A DNA stretch of 64,000 nucleotides from Oscillospiraceae bacterium (GCA_910575815.1 CAJTFN010000001.1:304507-368506); one strand, 5' to 3'; positions 24,901-32,933 are shown, counted from the first letter of the stretch. Numbers and translations: made by a program. Notes: generated from the letters alone by a model not told the origin.

Positions 24901-25518
24901 GGCACGCCGAACATCGGCGCCATTGAGGAGTACGACCGGGTGAACAGCCGTTATACCTACCTGACAGACCAACGGGACGACGTGGAGAAGGCCAAGGGTG
25001 AGCTGACGGGCATCATCGGCGGCATCACCGGGGAGATGACCCGGATTTTTGCCGAGCAGTTCCAGCTGCTGAACGAGAGCTTCCAGAGTACCTTTATCGA
25101 GATGTTCGGCGGCGGGCAGGCCCAGCTGGAGCTGGAGGACCCGGAGGACATTTTGAACTGCGGCATCGACATCAAAGCCCAGCCGCCGGGGAAGACGCTG
25201 AAAACCATCTCCCTCCTCTCCGGCGGAGAGAAGGCCTTTGTAGCCATCGCCCTGTACTTCTCCATTTTGAAGGTCCACCCCACGCCCTTCTGCGTCATGG
25301 ACGAGATCGAGGCGGCGCTGGACGACGTAAACGTCACCCGGTACGCCCGCTATATGCGGGGCCTCGCGGGGAAGACCCAGTTCATCGTCATTACCCACCG
25401 CCGGGGAACCATGGAGGAGGCGGACGTGCTGTATGGCGTGACCATGCAGGAGAAGGGCGTCAGCAAGATTTTGACCATCAATTTGAACGATATGGCGAAG
25501 GAATTGGATATCCAATAG
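21958..25518 (+). CDS. smc: Chromosome partition protein SMC
   Basis: 1186 aa ATPase that compacts and segregates chromosomes as a dimer with ScpA/ScpB. The N-terminal head has Walker A GPNGSGKSN near residue 33 and the QGKIDEIL segment. A long coiled coil (about 170-500) leads to the hinge (about 505-680, with RDGGRATFLPL and GGSMTGGS). A second coiled coil (about 680-1030) leads to the C-terminal head with signature LSGGEKAFVAIAL and Walker B FCVMDEIEAALDD. The start is GTG at 21958 with AAGGGG upstream. The gene order smc-ftsY is the usual Firmicutes one, here with a small membrane protein and a repeat element between. Confidence 0.96.
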   Translation: MYLKALEIQGFKSFPDKTLLNFAEDITAIVGPNGSGKSNISDAIRWVMGEQSAKGLRGAKMEDVIFGGTEQRNQVGFAQVTLVLDNTEGIFPALEEAEVAVTRRYYRSGESEYYINRQSVRLKDVTELFLDTGLGREGYSIIGQGKIDEILSTRSSERREIFEEAAGISRFRHRKEEAERKLERTEENLVRINDKIGELELQVEPLRDQAEKAKQYLILRDELRILEISLWLENLDALKVSARKLEMDFRAAQQERDAARAALDSLYAEGERFGEEMRRKDMEAERVRTEAGELDAQAKDQSAAIAVLESGIAHNQENIRRAETELVESDSRAGGLAAQSAAERERAQELEARLEKLNAGLEALLERARDAARQAGGQQSEAESLRGREAMAVAAAADSRAEAAAISAENGQMEERRAAVEADRAALEERLEETRTEARSNRRALENAQDAATAAANIIAGHSLRMEEREKKAAAAGDKRMKLTMDAGALENRIRLLTEMEKDYEGFSKAVKLVCQNRLRGVHGPVAGLMKTEQRYTVAIEIALGAGLQNVVVDREEDAKAAIGFLKQRDGGRATFLPLTAIRGEELRPNGVEREFGFVGIASRLVRFDPKYQNIFQNLLGRTVIVEDLDCGISLARKYRGAFRIVTLDGQVINRGGSMTGGSVSRNAGVLSRAAELEKLHSQSGELQKRLAAAQEEEAAAARELAAARYDLETAGEQRRQAEDEVLRLEGAKNHYDSLLKSLTENLENLTGELESLTGHLAENQKRKEAAEQAIAQQEALAAQYREKAAAVLSDQSELLAQSNALSEEVAGKKEALASMTAERDVALQRAEDLRHLATELTGNRQLREETLERYQGDIQKALDEISQRRETAGELNRRWQACQERLSALNEEKLALEAQRTAQNKAGQEMNENLLNLERSASRLEQKLATSGMEEKQILDRLWEHYELSHSAAQAQRVELESIPKATRRIGELKRDISALGTPNIGAIEEYDRVNSRYTYLTDQRDDVEKAKGELTGIIGGITGEMTRIFAEQFQLLNESFQSTFIEMFGGGQAQLELEDPEDILNCGIDIKAQPPGKTLKTISLLSGGEKAFVAIALYFSILKVHPTPFCVMDEIEAALDDVNVTRYARYMRGLAGKTQFIVITHRRGTMEEADVLYGVTMQEKGVSKILTINLNDMAKELDIQ

Positions 25519-25536
25519 GTATAGGGAGTGAGAAAG

Positions 25537-25761
25537 ATGAAGCGGTTTGTATTTGGCTTGTGGCTGTCCCTTTTGGGCTTCCTGGGGACGATGACCTGTT
25601 TGGTTTGCGGAGCGCAGCATAGCTGCGACTACAACGGTTTATCCGGTGTATGGGGCGGCTTGGAGGATACGCAGCTTTATATACCGCTTCTTGTGTTCCT
25701 GCTGGTGTTGATTTGGGGACTGTTCGTAGCGGCGCGGGAATCGCGGCGGGGCAACAAATAG
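25537..25761 (+). CDS. Small two-helix membrane protein between smc and ftsY
   Basis: 74 aa, not recognised. Two hydrophobic helices (about 4-25, VFGLWLSLLGFLGTMTCLV; and 47-66, YIPLLVFLLVLIWGLFVAA) flank a short loop with Cys residues (CGAQHSC), and the tail is basic. The ATG at 25537 has AGGGAG 8 nt upstream; a GTG at 25528 overlaps that site. It begins 18 nt after smc and is probably co-transcribed. A coding sequence is likely from the ribosome site and hydrophobic pattern, but there is no family support. Confidence 0.6.
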   Translation: MKRFVFGLWLSLLGFLGTMTCLVCGAQHSCDYNGLSGVWGGLEDTQLYIPLLVFLLVLIWGLFVAARESRRGNK

Positions 25762-25835
25762 AAGGAACAGGCCGCCGGGAGCTCCAAAGGGATATTCTAT
25801 CGGCAGAAGAGCCGATGGGGAAAACGAAATCCAGG

Positions 25836-26083
25836 CCGATTCACCCACCAGGCCAGCGACAGCGGAAAGAGAAATACGCCAAGTCGACAAGCACCAGCCC
25901 CCGTTTGACTACGCCGCGGGGAAGTCATTCCTGGCTTCAGCCAGTCATTCAGGCGCGCCCCCGTATCGTAATCCCCGTACTTCTTTTTCTCTTTTGGACC
26001 GTGCACGGCCCGTTTTCTCGTTTTCTTCTGGAAGAAAACGAGAAAATGGGGGGTGCAAAGCACCAGCCATCTTCATGGCTGAA
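25836..26083 (+). repeat. Structured dispersed intergenic repeat, copy B
   Basis: Second copy of the element at 8027-8247. Conserved blocks are CCGATTCACCC..GGCCAGCG, ACCGTGCACGGC, TGGGGGGTGCAAA and CCAGCCATCTTCATGGCTGAA. The central hairpin differs in sequence from copy A but still pairs perfectly: TTTTCTCGTTTTCTTC / GAAGAAAACGAGAAAA with a TG tip. It occupies the gap before ftsY and ends 18 nt before its start codon. Confidence 0.75.
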
Positions 26084-26101
26084 AACCACCAGGAGGCATC
26101 T

Positions 26102-26974
26102 ATGGGTTTTTTTGACAAGCTGAAAAAGATTACCACCAATCTATTTTCCACGTACACCGAGGCCGACGAGGCCTTTTTCGAAGAACTGGAGGAAACCCTG
26201 ATTTTATCCGATTTCGGCATGGAGATCGCTGTGGAAACCGTGGAGAAGCTCCGGGAAAAGGTCCGCAAGGAAAAGCTGGTCAGCCAGGAGGAGGTCCGGG
26301 CCGCCCTGCGGGAGATTATCGTGGAGACGCTGAACGTGGGCACCACCGAGGTGAACGTCTCCACCTCCCCCTGCGTCTTCCTCTTCATCGGCGTTAACGG
26401 CGTGGGAAAAACCACCTCCATCGGCAAGATGGCGAACCTTCTCCGCTACGGCGGGAAGAAGTGCCTCCTCTGCGCGGGGGATACCTTCCGGGCCGCCGCC
26501 GCCGATCAGCTGGAGATCTGGTCCCAGCGGGCCCAGGCGGAGCTGGTCCGCCAGCACGAGGGCGCGGACCCCGGAGCGGTGCTCTTCGACGCCCTCCAGG
26601 CCGCCAAGGCCCGGGGCGTGGATGTGGTGCTTTGTGATACGGCGGGACGGCTCCACAACAAGGCGAACCTCATGGCGGAGCTCAGCAAGCTCAGCAAGAT
26701 CATCGACCGGGAGTGCCCCGGTGCGGCCCGGGAGACCCTGCTGGTGCTGGACGCCACCACCGGCCAAAACGGCCTGGTTCAGGCCAAGACCTTCAAGGAG
26801 ACGGCGGGGTTAACGGGGATTATCCTTACGAAGCTGGACGGCACCGCCAAGGGCGGCATCGCCGTGGCCATTGCCAAGGAGCTGGGTGTTCCCGTGAAGT
26901 TCGCCGGTGTGGGTGAGGGGATCGATGACCTCCGGCCCTTTGATTCGGAGGAATACGCACAAGCGATAATATAA
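26102..26974 (+). CDS. ftsY: Signal recognition particle receptor FtsY
   Basis: SRP-family GTPase that docks ribosome-SRP complexes at the membrane for co-translational insertion. 290 aa, short because it lacks the long acidic A domain, as in many Firmicutes. It has the N domain (about 1-85) and the G domain with GVNGVGKTT near 98, [11 protein letters not shown], the DTAGR box near 182 and [10 protein letters not shown] near 243. I chose ATG 26102 ([10 protein letters not shown]) with AGGAGG 5 nt upstream; an in-frame extension to 25994 would translate the repeat element. Operon with smc is likely. ffh is not in the window. Confidence 0.95.
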   Translation: MGFFDKLKKITTNLFSTYTEADEAFFEELEETLILSDFGMEIAVETVEKLREKVRKEKLVSQEEVRAALREIIVETLNVGTTEVNVSTSPCVFLFIGVNGVGKTTSIGKMANLLRYGGKKCLLCAGDTFRAAAADQLEIWSQRAQAELVRQHEGADPGAVLFDALQAAKARGVDVVLCDTAGRLHNKANLMAELSKLSKIIDRECPGAARETLLVLDATTGQNGLVQAKTFKETAGLTGIILTKLDGTAKGGIAVAIAKELGVPVKFAGVGEGIDDLRPFDSEEYAQAII

Positions 26975-26997
26975 GTGGAACAGCAGGGGAGATTTTT

Positions 26998-27183
26998 ATG
27001 GATAAAGGGATTTTGAGCCTGAAAATCATGCTCCTGGGAGCGGTTGTGTTTCTCGTCGGCTGTATGTTCATTGATCGGAACAGCGCCCTTCCGCTGCTTT
27101 CGATTTTAGTGGGGCCGGTGATCATGCTGGCTGGTTTGCTGATGGGAAACCGGAATAAAACAAGAAAGGATGAAACGCCATGA
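26998..27183 (+). CDS. Small membrane protein overlapping rph
   Basis: 61 aa, not recognised. Two hydrophobic segments (about 8-25 and 31-49) and a basic C-terminal tail. GGGGAG precedes the ATG. Its stop overlaps the rph start as ATGA, so translation of the two is coupled, which supports it as a real gene. Confidence 0.6.
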   Translation: MDKGILSLKIMLLGAVVFLVGCMFIDRNSALPLLSILVGPVIMLAGLLMGNRNKTRKDETP

Positions 27184-27902
27184 CCAGAGAGGATGGCCGG
27201 GTATTCAACGAGCTGCGGCCCGTGAAGATCACCACGGATTTCATTAAATTTGCCGAGGGCAGCTGCCTCATTCAGTGCGGAGATACCATGGTTCTCTGCT
27301 GCGCCAGTGTGGAGGACCGGGTCCCGCCTCACGTTCCCTTCGGGGAAGGGTGGGTCACCGCCGAATACTCCATGCTCCCCCGGGCCAACCGGGAGCGGAG
27401 CCGCCGGGATGTGGCCAAGCTGAAGTTATCCCCCCGGAGTGCCGAAATTCAGCGGCTGGTGGGCCGGTCCCTCCGGTCCGCCGTGGATATGAAAAAGCTG
27501 GGGGAGCGGACCATTACTGTGGATTGCGATGTGCTCCAGGGAGACGGCGGGACCCGGACGGCCTCGGTCACCGGGGGCTTTGTGGCCCTGGCGCTGGCCT
27601 GCCGGAAGCTGGTGGAGGAGGGAGAGCTGGCCACCAGTCCCATCCGGCACTGCGTCACCGGTGTCTCCGCCGGCATCGTGGAGGACACGGCCCTTTTGGA
27701 CCTTCGCTACAGCGAGGACAGCCGGGCTCAGGTGGATTTAAACTGCGTGATGAACGAGCTGGGAGAGCTCATTGAAATTCAGGGCACCGGCGAGGGCCGG
27801 GCCTTTAGCCCCGCGGAGCAGCAGGAGCTGGTGCGATTGTGCTCCAAGGGCTGCAAGGAATTGCTTGCCGTACAAAAAGAGGTGTTGGGAGGTGCGTTTT
27901 AA
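27180..27902 (+). CDS. rph: Ribonuclease PH
   Basis: Phosphate-dependent 3' exoribonuclease that trims tRNA 3' ends. 240 aa, complete. It shows the N-terminal R-P-V-K-I start, the basic patch RANRERSRRD, the phosphate-binding segment GRSLRSAVD, and TVDCDVLQGDGGTRTASVTGG, a strong family signature. It overlaps the preceding membrane-protein stop (ATGA) and its own stop overlaps the start of the pyrophosphatase gene (TAATG), the rph-rdgB pairing known from many Firmicutes. Confidence 0.95.
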   Translation: MTREDGRVFNELRPVKITTDFIKFAEGSCLIQCGDTMVLCCASVEDRVPPHVPFGEGWVTAEYSMLPRANRERSRRDVAKLKLSPRSAEIQRLVGRSLRSAVDMKKLGERTITVDCDVLQGDGGTRTASVTGGFVALALACRKLVEEGELATSPIRHCVTGVSAGIVEDTALLDLRYSEDSRAQVDLNCVMNELGELIEIQGTGEGRAFSPAEQQELVRLCSKGCKELLAVQKEVLGGAF

Positions 27903-28498
27903 TGGCGGAGAAATTTGTGCTGGCCACTCAGAACCCCGGGAAGCTGGCGGAGATGAGAGCGATCTTGTCGAAGCTCGGCGTAGAGGTAATCAGCCCCACA
28001 GAAGCGGGGGCGGAGGTGAATGTGGAGGAGACCGAAACCACCTTCGCGGGAAATGCCATGCTGAAGGCGAAGGCCATCTGCGCCGCGGCGGGTCTTCCGG
28101 CCATCGCCGACGATTCCGGCCTCTGCGTCGACGCGCTGAACGGCGGCCCTGGGGTCTACTCCGCCCGCTACGGCGGGGAGGGGCTGGATGACCGGGGGCG
28201 GCGGATGCTTCTCCTCCAGGCCATGCGCGGCCAGACCACCCGGGCGGCCCATTTTACCTGCGCCGTGGCCTGTGCCTTCCCCAATGGGGACACCCTGGAG
28301 GCGGAGGGACGCTGTGACGGGGCCATTGCCTTTGCCCCGCTGGGAGACGGCGGCTTTGGCTATGACCCGGTGTTCCTGGTGCCGGAGAAGGGGAAGACCT
28401 TTGGGCAGCTCAGCCCGGAGGAAAAGAGCGCCATCTCCCACCGGGGAAAGGCTTTGGCGGCCTTTGTGGAAAAACTGGGAACCTATCTCAAAAAGTAA
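27902..28498 (+). CDS. rdgB: Non-canonical purine NTP pyrophosphatase (RdgB/HAM1)
   Basis: House-cleaning enzyme that hydrolyses dITP/ITP and XTP to monophosphates. 198 aa. Family motifs: the N-terminal LATQNPGKLAEMRAIL, ETETTFAGNAMLKAKAI, ADDSGLCVDALNGGPGVYSARY (positions about 55-85), GFGYDPVF and LSPEEKSAISHRGKAL. The start ATG overlaps the rph stop by one base and has GGGAGG 10 nt upstream; an in-frame extension into rph is not needed. Co-transcribed with rph. Confidence 0.94.
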   Translation: MAEKFVLATQNPGKLAEMRAILSKLGVEVISPTEAGAEVNVEETETTFAGNAMLKAKAICAAAGLPAIADDSGLCVDALNGGPGVYSARYGGEGLDDRGRRMLLLQAMRGQTTRAAHFTCAVACAFPNGDTLEAEGRCDGAIAFAPLGDGGFGYDPVFLVPEKGKTFGQLSPEEKSAISHRGKALAAFVEKLGTYLKK

Positions 28499-28521
28499 GC
28501 GTCTAAAAAGGAGGGTGCGTC

Positions 28522-28872
28522 ATGTTTGAGTACAGCAAGGAAGACGCCGCCTATCTGGCTCAGCTGAATGGGATTGAATTTATCTGCGAGGAGCCTTCCG
28601 AGGAGCTGGAGGAGACGGCGAGAAAGCTGGCGGAGCTCTATGAGGACCGGCTGCCCGCCCTGGCGGAGTTTATTTTGGAGGAGATGGAAACCGACGGACT
28701 TGACTTCGGACCGCTTACCGTTTCCGAGCTGATGGACGCCCTGGGAAAGCCTCAGATCGATCTGGATACAAGCGTGGTGCACTATTTGGAGCAGACGCTG
28801 GACGACCATATTTTTGACGTCGAATTTGACGGCGACCTGGAGGAGTTCCTGATCTTTACTCTGGACGGCTGA
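28522..28872 (+). CDS. Conserved-looking acidic protein of unknown function
   Basis: 116 aa, very acidic (many Glu and Asp), mostly helical by pattern, no signal peptide or membrane segment. AAGGAGG stands 8 nt before the ATG. It lies in the rph-rdgB run of closely spaced genes, 23 nt after rdgB and 13 nt before the next gene. I do not recognise a family. Confidence 0.7.
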   Translation: MFEYSKEDAAYLAQLNGIEFICEEPSEELEETARKLAELYEDRLPALAEFILEEMETDGLDFGPLTVSELMDALGKPQIDLDTSVVHYLEQTLDDHIFDVEFDGDLEEFLIFTLDG

Positions 28873-28885
28873 GAGGAGGGTTCTT

Positions 28886-29110
28886 ATGAAGAACACCCGG
28901 CGCTGCCCAAAGTGCGGCGGCTCAGATATCATACGCGGTACCACCGCGGTGAACGGAGCCTATGACAAGCTGCAAGCCGGCGTATTCAAGGCCGCCAGGA
29001 CGGACCGCTGGGTTTGCTGTGGCTGTGGCTATTGTGAGTTGTGGGTGGCCCAGGAATCATTGGAAGGATTGAAAGAATTTTGGGGAAGCCCCGAAGGGGA
29101 CGGCCCCTGA
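28886..29110 (+). CDS. Small zinc-ribbon protein
   Basis: 74 aa with CPKCG at residues 7-11 and CCGCGYCE near 44-51, i.e. two cysteine knuckles as in rubredoxin-like zinc ribbons; the middle contains aromatic and basic residues. GAGAGGAGG precedes the ATG. It is close to its neighbours and probably in the same transcript. No defined function; a nucleic-acid or protein-binding role is guesswork. Confidence 0.7.
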   Translation: MKNTRRCPKCGGSDIIRGTTAVNGAYDKLQAGVFKAARTDRWVCCGCGYCELWVAQESLEGLKEFWGSPEGDGP

Positions 29111-29150
29111 ACCCAAAAGAAAGGCGGCGCTGACCGCGCCGGAAAGATGT

Positions 29151-29495
29151 ATGGATTTAACGAGCAAGCAGCGGGCCCAGTTACGAGGCCTGGCCAACGG
29201 CATGGAGACCATTCTGCAAATCGGTAAGGACGGCCTTGGGGATAACCTCATAAAGCAGGTCAACGACGCGCTGGAGGCCCGGGAGCTCATCAAGGGCAGA
29301 GTGCTGGACAACAACCTGGATTACGACGCCCGCCGGGCGGCGGAGGAACTGGCGAAGGCTACCCGCAGCGAGGTGGTCCAGGTCATTGGGACAAAATTCG
29401 TTCTCTACCGGGAGAGCCATTCGAAGCCCAAGGAAAAGCGCATCCAATTGACAAGGCAGAGGGAGAAGAAAGAGACCATTCAGAATTCGAAGTGA
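29151..29495 (+). CDS. yhbY: YhbY-family RNA-binding protein
   Basis: CRS1/YhbY (CRM) domain protein associated with the large ribosomal subunit precursor. 114 aa; residues 1-95 form the domain, with LTSKQRAQLRGLANGMETI at the start, the QIGKDGL loop and a closing strand VVQVIGTKFVLYRES. A short basic tail follows. It starts the conserved block yhbY-nadD-yqeK-rsfS typical of Firmicutes. Confidence 0.92.
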   Translation: MDLTSKQRAQLRGLANGMETILQIGKDGLGDNLIKQVNDALEARELIKGRVLDNNLDYDARRAAEELAKATRSEVVQVIGTKFVLYRESHSKPKEKRIQLTRQREKKETIQNSK

Positions 29496-29595
29496 ACGGC
29501 AGAAGATTGGGAGATTGAATGGGGAAGACCTCTGGGAGAGCGAACCATCTCCGGACGCCTCATTCCGCACTCCCATCGGAAAAAGGAGTGGTTTT

Positions 29596-30795
29596 TTGAA
29601 GATTGGCGTATATGGGGGGGCGTTTAATCCGCCCCATTTGGGACATATTACCGCGGCCCGGACGGTATTCGAGCTTTTGAAGCTGGATAAACTCTTGGTG
29701 ATTCCCACAGGGCGCCCGCCTCATAAATCGCTGGCTCCCGACAGTCCCTCGCCGGACCAGCGGCTGGAGCTGACCCGCCTGGCCATGGAACAGACCGGCC
29801 TGGAGGACCGGGTGGAGGTGCTGGACCTGGAGCTCCGGCGGGAGGGGAACAGCTATACCGTCGATACCCTGAGCCGCCTTCGGGAGCTCTATCCCGGGGA
29901 GGAGCTGTGGCTGCTGCTGGGGGCGGATATGTTTTTGACGCTTCAGACCTGGCGCGAGCCGGAGCGGATTCTCTCCCTGGCGGGAGTGGCCGCCTTTGGG
30001 CGGACGGAGATGGATATGGAGGAGCTGTTTTCCGTGCAGAGGAGCTACCTGTACCGGACCTATCCCCAGGCCCGTCTCGTTACCCTGACCATTCCCGGCG
30101 TAGTGGATATAAGCTCCACAGAGTTGCGGGAGCAGCTGGCGAGGGGAGAAGGGGGAACGCTGCTGGCCCCGGCGGTATATGGCTGTATTCTTCGCGAGGG
30201 CCTGTACGGCACGACGGCGGATTTGAAGAGCCTGCCTTTGGAGCGGCTCCGGCCTGTGGCCCTGAGCTGCCTGCATCACCGGCGCATCCCCCACGTGCTG
30301 GGCACGGAGCAGGAGGCCATCCATCTGGCGGAGCGCTGGGGAGGGGACGTGGCGAAAGCCCGGCGGGCCGCCCTGCTTCATGACTGCACGAAGAAGCTGA
30401 GCCTTGCGGAGCAGCTGGAGGTGGCGGAGCGCTTCCAGGTTCCTCTGGACGAGATGGAACGGCGGGAAATCAAGCTCCTGCACGCCAAAACCGGCGCGGG
30501 CATCGCGGAGACGGTTTTTGGCACGGACGAGGAGATTACCAACGCCATCCGCTGGCACACCACCGGCCGGGGCGGCATGACGCTGCTGGAAAAGATTATC
30601 TATCTGGCGGACTACATCGAGCCCACCCGGAGCTTCCCCGGCGTGGAGAAGCTGCGGCGGGTCTGTTACGAGGACCTGGACGCCGGGCTGCTGCTGGGGC
30701 TGGAGATGACCATCGAAGAGATGGAGAAGCGGGGAGCCTCGATTCACCCCAAAACCCTGGAGGCCAGAGACGCACTGAAAGGACAGAGAGAATAA
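29596..30795 (+). CDS. nadD: Fused NadD nicotinate-nucleotide adenylyltransferase / YqeK HD hydrolase
   Basis: 399 aa protein with two enzymes in one chain. Residues 1-200 are NadD, which makes deamido-NAD from NaMN and ATP: GGAFNPPHLGH (residues 7-17), the PPHK substrate loop, and ISSTELR near 178. Residues about 210-399 are YqeK, an HD-domain Ap4A hydrolase (symmetrical cleavage to ADP): LLHDCTKKL with the HD pair, LLHAKTGA, the RWHTTG motif and DYIEPTR. In most Bacilli these are two adjacent genes. The start is TTG at 29596, with AGGAG 8 nt upstream; the frame opens further back to 29515 but without homology. Confidence 0.92.
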   Translation: MKIGVYGGAFNPPHLGHITAARTVFELLKLDKLLVIPTGRPPHKSLAPDSPSPDQRLELTRLAMEQTGLEDRVEVLDLELRREGNSYTVDTLSRLRELYPGEELWLLLGADMFLTLQTWREPERILSLAGVAAFGRTEMDMEELFSVQRSYLYRTYPQARLVTLTIPGVVDISSTELREQLARGEGGTLLAPAVYGCILREGLYGTTADLKSLPLERLRPVALSCLHHRRIPHVLGTEQEAIHLAERWGGDVAKARRAALLHDCTKKLSLAEQLEVAERFQVPLDEMERREIKLLHAKTGAGIAETVFGTDEEITNAIRWHTTGRGGMTLLEKIIYLADYIEPTRSFPGVEKLRRVCYEDLDAGLLLGLEMTIEEMEKRGASIHPKTLEARDALKGQRE

Positions 30796-30796
30796 C

Positions 30797-32467
30797 ATGA
30801 GCAAGGTTGGAAAGCGTCTGGCGGGGGCCCAGGAGCCCAAGCCTTCCCGGAAGGGGAAACTGAACCGCCGGCAGATCATTTTGATTATCGTGGTCGTGGT
30901 GCTGGCGATCGCTCTGGCGGCGACGCTGGCCATTCGGAGTCTGTTTGTCCGTCCGGAGCTGCCCACCCGAAACGACCCCGAGAACACTCAGGACCTGGAC
31001 GGGGACGGCCAGCCTGACGGCCCGGAGGCCATTGACTACGGCGAGGGCATTCGTCCCCGGGGTGGCGGCGGAGAGCGCAAGAGCAAGGACTACTGGACCG
31101 TTTTGATTCTGGGCCGGGACACCGGCGGCGGCGGCAACACGGACACCATGCTGCTGGCCAGCTATGACGTGGTGAACCAGAAGGCCACCGTCATGTCCAT
31201 CCCCCGGGACACCATGGTGAACATCCCCTATGACATCAAGAAGATCAACGCCGTATACAATTACTATGGCCAGGACGAGAAGGGCATCCAGCATCTGTAC
31301 AAAGAGATTGCCCAGCTGGTGGGCTTTGAGCCGGACTTCCAGGTGGTGGTGGAGTGGGACGCCGTGGGGGAGATCGTGGACGCCATCGGCGGCGTGTACT
31401 TTGATGTTCCCCGGGACATGAACTACGACGACCCCTATCAGGACCTCCACATCCACCAGACCAAGGGTTACCGCCTCCTCAGCGGGGACGACGCCATGCA
31501 GGTCCTCCGCTACCGCCATGACAACCGGAAAAACGGCGTCAGGCTGGGCTACCCCGAGGGGGACGTGGGCCGCATCAAGACCCAGCAGGCCTTTTTAAAA
31601 GCCATGGTGGAGCAGGTCCTGCGCCCCAGGAACATGACTAAGGTGGGCCCGCTGATCGAGGCCTTCAATAACAATGTGGAGACGGACCTGTCCTTCCAGA
31701 ACATCCTCTGGTTCGGCCAGGCGGCGGTGCTGGGAGGCTTGAAGATGGAGAACGTCAACTTCGTCACCATGCCTCACACCACCAAGGACGTGTACAGCCG
31801 CTCCATCGAGCGGGATACCAATGGGCGGCAGAGAGTGGTGAACTACGTGCTCCCCAAGCCGCAGGATCTGCTGGATTTGGTGAACAATGAGCTCAGCCCC
31901 TTTACGGAGGTCTTCACCCTGTCGGATCTGGATATTATGTCCGTGAATTCCGACGGCAGTATTCGCTCCTCCACCGGCTATGTGGAGGACAAGAAGGCGG
32001 CGGCCACGCCGCCCAGTCCGGAGCCCAAGAAAGAAACACCTGAGGTGGACGAAAACGGCAACCCCATCGACCCGGAAACCGGTCTGCCTCTGGATCCGGA
32101 GACCGGAGAGCCGATTGCCGCAGACCCGGAGACCGGAGAGCCGATTGCCGCAGACCCGGAGACCGGAGAACCCTTGACGCCCGGGCAGCCGGGCACGGCG
32201 CCTGGAAGCGGCGAGGGCGGGGGTGGCGAAACCGGGGACCCCAATGGAACAACCGGAAATTCCGTGCCTTCCGATCCCTCCGGCGGAGGCGCGGGGACAC
32301 CTTCCACTCCGGAGGCTCCCGCTCAGACTGAGAACCCCGCCGGACAGGAGCCTGCCAATCCGGAGACGCCTCCGGCCCCTGAGGAGCCCGCCCCGGAGAC
32401 TCCCACGGACCCGACGGCTCCAGCGGACCCGGGCTTCACCTTCATTGAGCCGCCGCCTAATGCGTGA
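30797..32467 (+). CDS. LCP (LytR-CpsA-Psr) family cell-wall polymer ligase
   Basis: 556 aa. A basic N-terminus, one transmembrane helix (about 26-48) and an extracellular LCP domain (about 95-300) with VLILGRDTGGGGNTDTMLLA, the conserved Asp/Arg pyrophosphate residues (SIPRDTMVNIP, RYRHDN) and GDVGRIKTQQ. LCP proteins attach teichoic acids or other glycopolymers to peptidoglycan. After about residue 400 comes a long Pro/Glu/Gly/Thr-rich tail with tandem DPETGEPIAA units, likely a wall-spanning, unstructured stretch. The start is 1 nt after nadD/yqeK. LCP genes sit in this position between yqeK and rsfS in several Clostridia. Confidence 0.92.
   Translation: MSKVGKRLAGAQEPKPSRKGKLNRRQIILIIVVVVLAIALAATLAIRSLFVRPELPTRNDPENTQDLDGDGQPDGPEAIDYGEGIRPRGGGGERKSKDYWTVLILGRDTGGGGNTDTMLLASYDVVNQKATVMSIPRDTMVNIPYDIKKINAVYNYYGQDEKGIQHLYKEIAQLVGFEPDFQVVVEWDAVGEIVDAIGGVYFDVPRDMNYDDPYQDLHIHQTKGYRLLSGDDAMQVLRYRHDNRKNGVRLGYPEGDVGRIKTQQAFLKAMVEQVLRPRNMTKVGPLIEAFNNNVETDLSFQNILWFGQAAVLGGLKMENVNFVTMPHTTKDVYSRSIERDTNGRQRVVNYVLPKPQDLLDLVNNELSPFTEVFTLSDLDIMSVNSDGSIRSSTGYVEDKKAAATPPSPEPKKETPEVDENGNPIDPETGLPLDPETGEPIAADPETGEPIAADPETGEPLTPGQPGTAPGSGEGGGGETGDPNGTTGNSVPSDPSGGGAGTPSTPEAPAQTENPAGQEPANPETPPAPEEPAPETPTDPTAPADPGFTFIEPPPNA
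32096..32169 (+). repeat. 30-bp tandem repeat in the LCP gene tail
   Basis: Two identical 30-bp units (32101-32130 and 32131-32160) plus partial units each side encode repeated ADPETGEPIA. Identity at DNA level, including third positions, implies recent slippage or expansion. Confidence 0.85.
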
Positions 32468-32508
32468 GAAACACCATTCACATATTTTCAGGAAAGAGAG
32501 GCATGTTT

Positions 32509-32871
32509 ATGACACCAAAAGAGCTGGCGATCATTGCCGCCAAGGCCCTGGACGAGAAGAAGGGCAAGGAGATCTCCGCCATTGAGATCACGGATCTCAC
32601 CACCCTGGCCGACTATTTTGTCATTGCCACCGGCTCCTCCAATACCCAGATCAACGCCCTGTGCGACGCGGTGGAGAAGGCCATGAAGGAGCAGGCCGGG
32701 GAGGTGCCCCTCCACCGGGAGGGGCACCGGGACGGCACCTGGGTGCTGCTGGACTATGGTTGCGTAGCGGTCCACGTGTTCTCCCAGGAGGCCCGGGAGT
32801 TCTATGACCTGGAGCGCCTGTGGTCCGACGGGAAACCTCTGGATTTGAGCGGCGTGCTGACTGCGGATTGA
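32509..32871 (+). CDS. rsfS: Ribosome silencing factor RsfS
   Basis: Binds ribosomal protein L14 and blocks subunit joining when nutrients are short. 120 aa. Family features: the start MTPKELAIIAAKALDEKKG, then DYFVIATGSSNTQINALCD, and the conserved WVLLDYGCVAVHVFSQEAREFYDLERLW. I prefer the ATG at 32509; an ATG two codons earlier (32503) and an ATG at 32464 inside the LCP gene are in frame. The GGAAAGAGAGG site fits 32503 or 32509. It ends the yhbY-rsfS block, followed by a strong terminator. Confidence 0.93.
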   Translation: MTPKELAIIAAKALDEKKGKEISAIEITDLTTLADYFVIATGSSNTQINALCDAVEKAMKEQAGEVPLHREGHRDGTWVLLDYGCVAVHVFSQEAREFYDLERLWSDGKPLDLSGVLTAD

Positions 32872-32898
32872 GCTGCCCGGAGGGGCGAGGAGAATCGA

Positions 32899-32933
32899 GG
32901 AGAGGGAGGCTTTAAGCCTCCCTCTCCTTTTTT
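32899..32933 (+). terminator. Intrinsic terminator of the yhbY-rsfS operon
   Basis: Stem GGAGAGGGAGGC / GCCTCCCTCTCC with a 5-nt loop, followed by six or more T. Confidence 0.9.
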
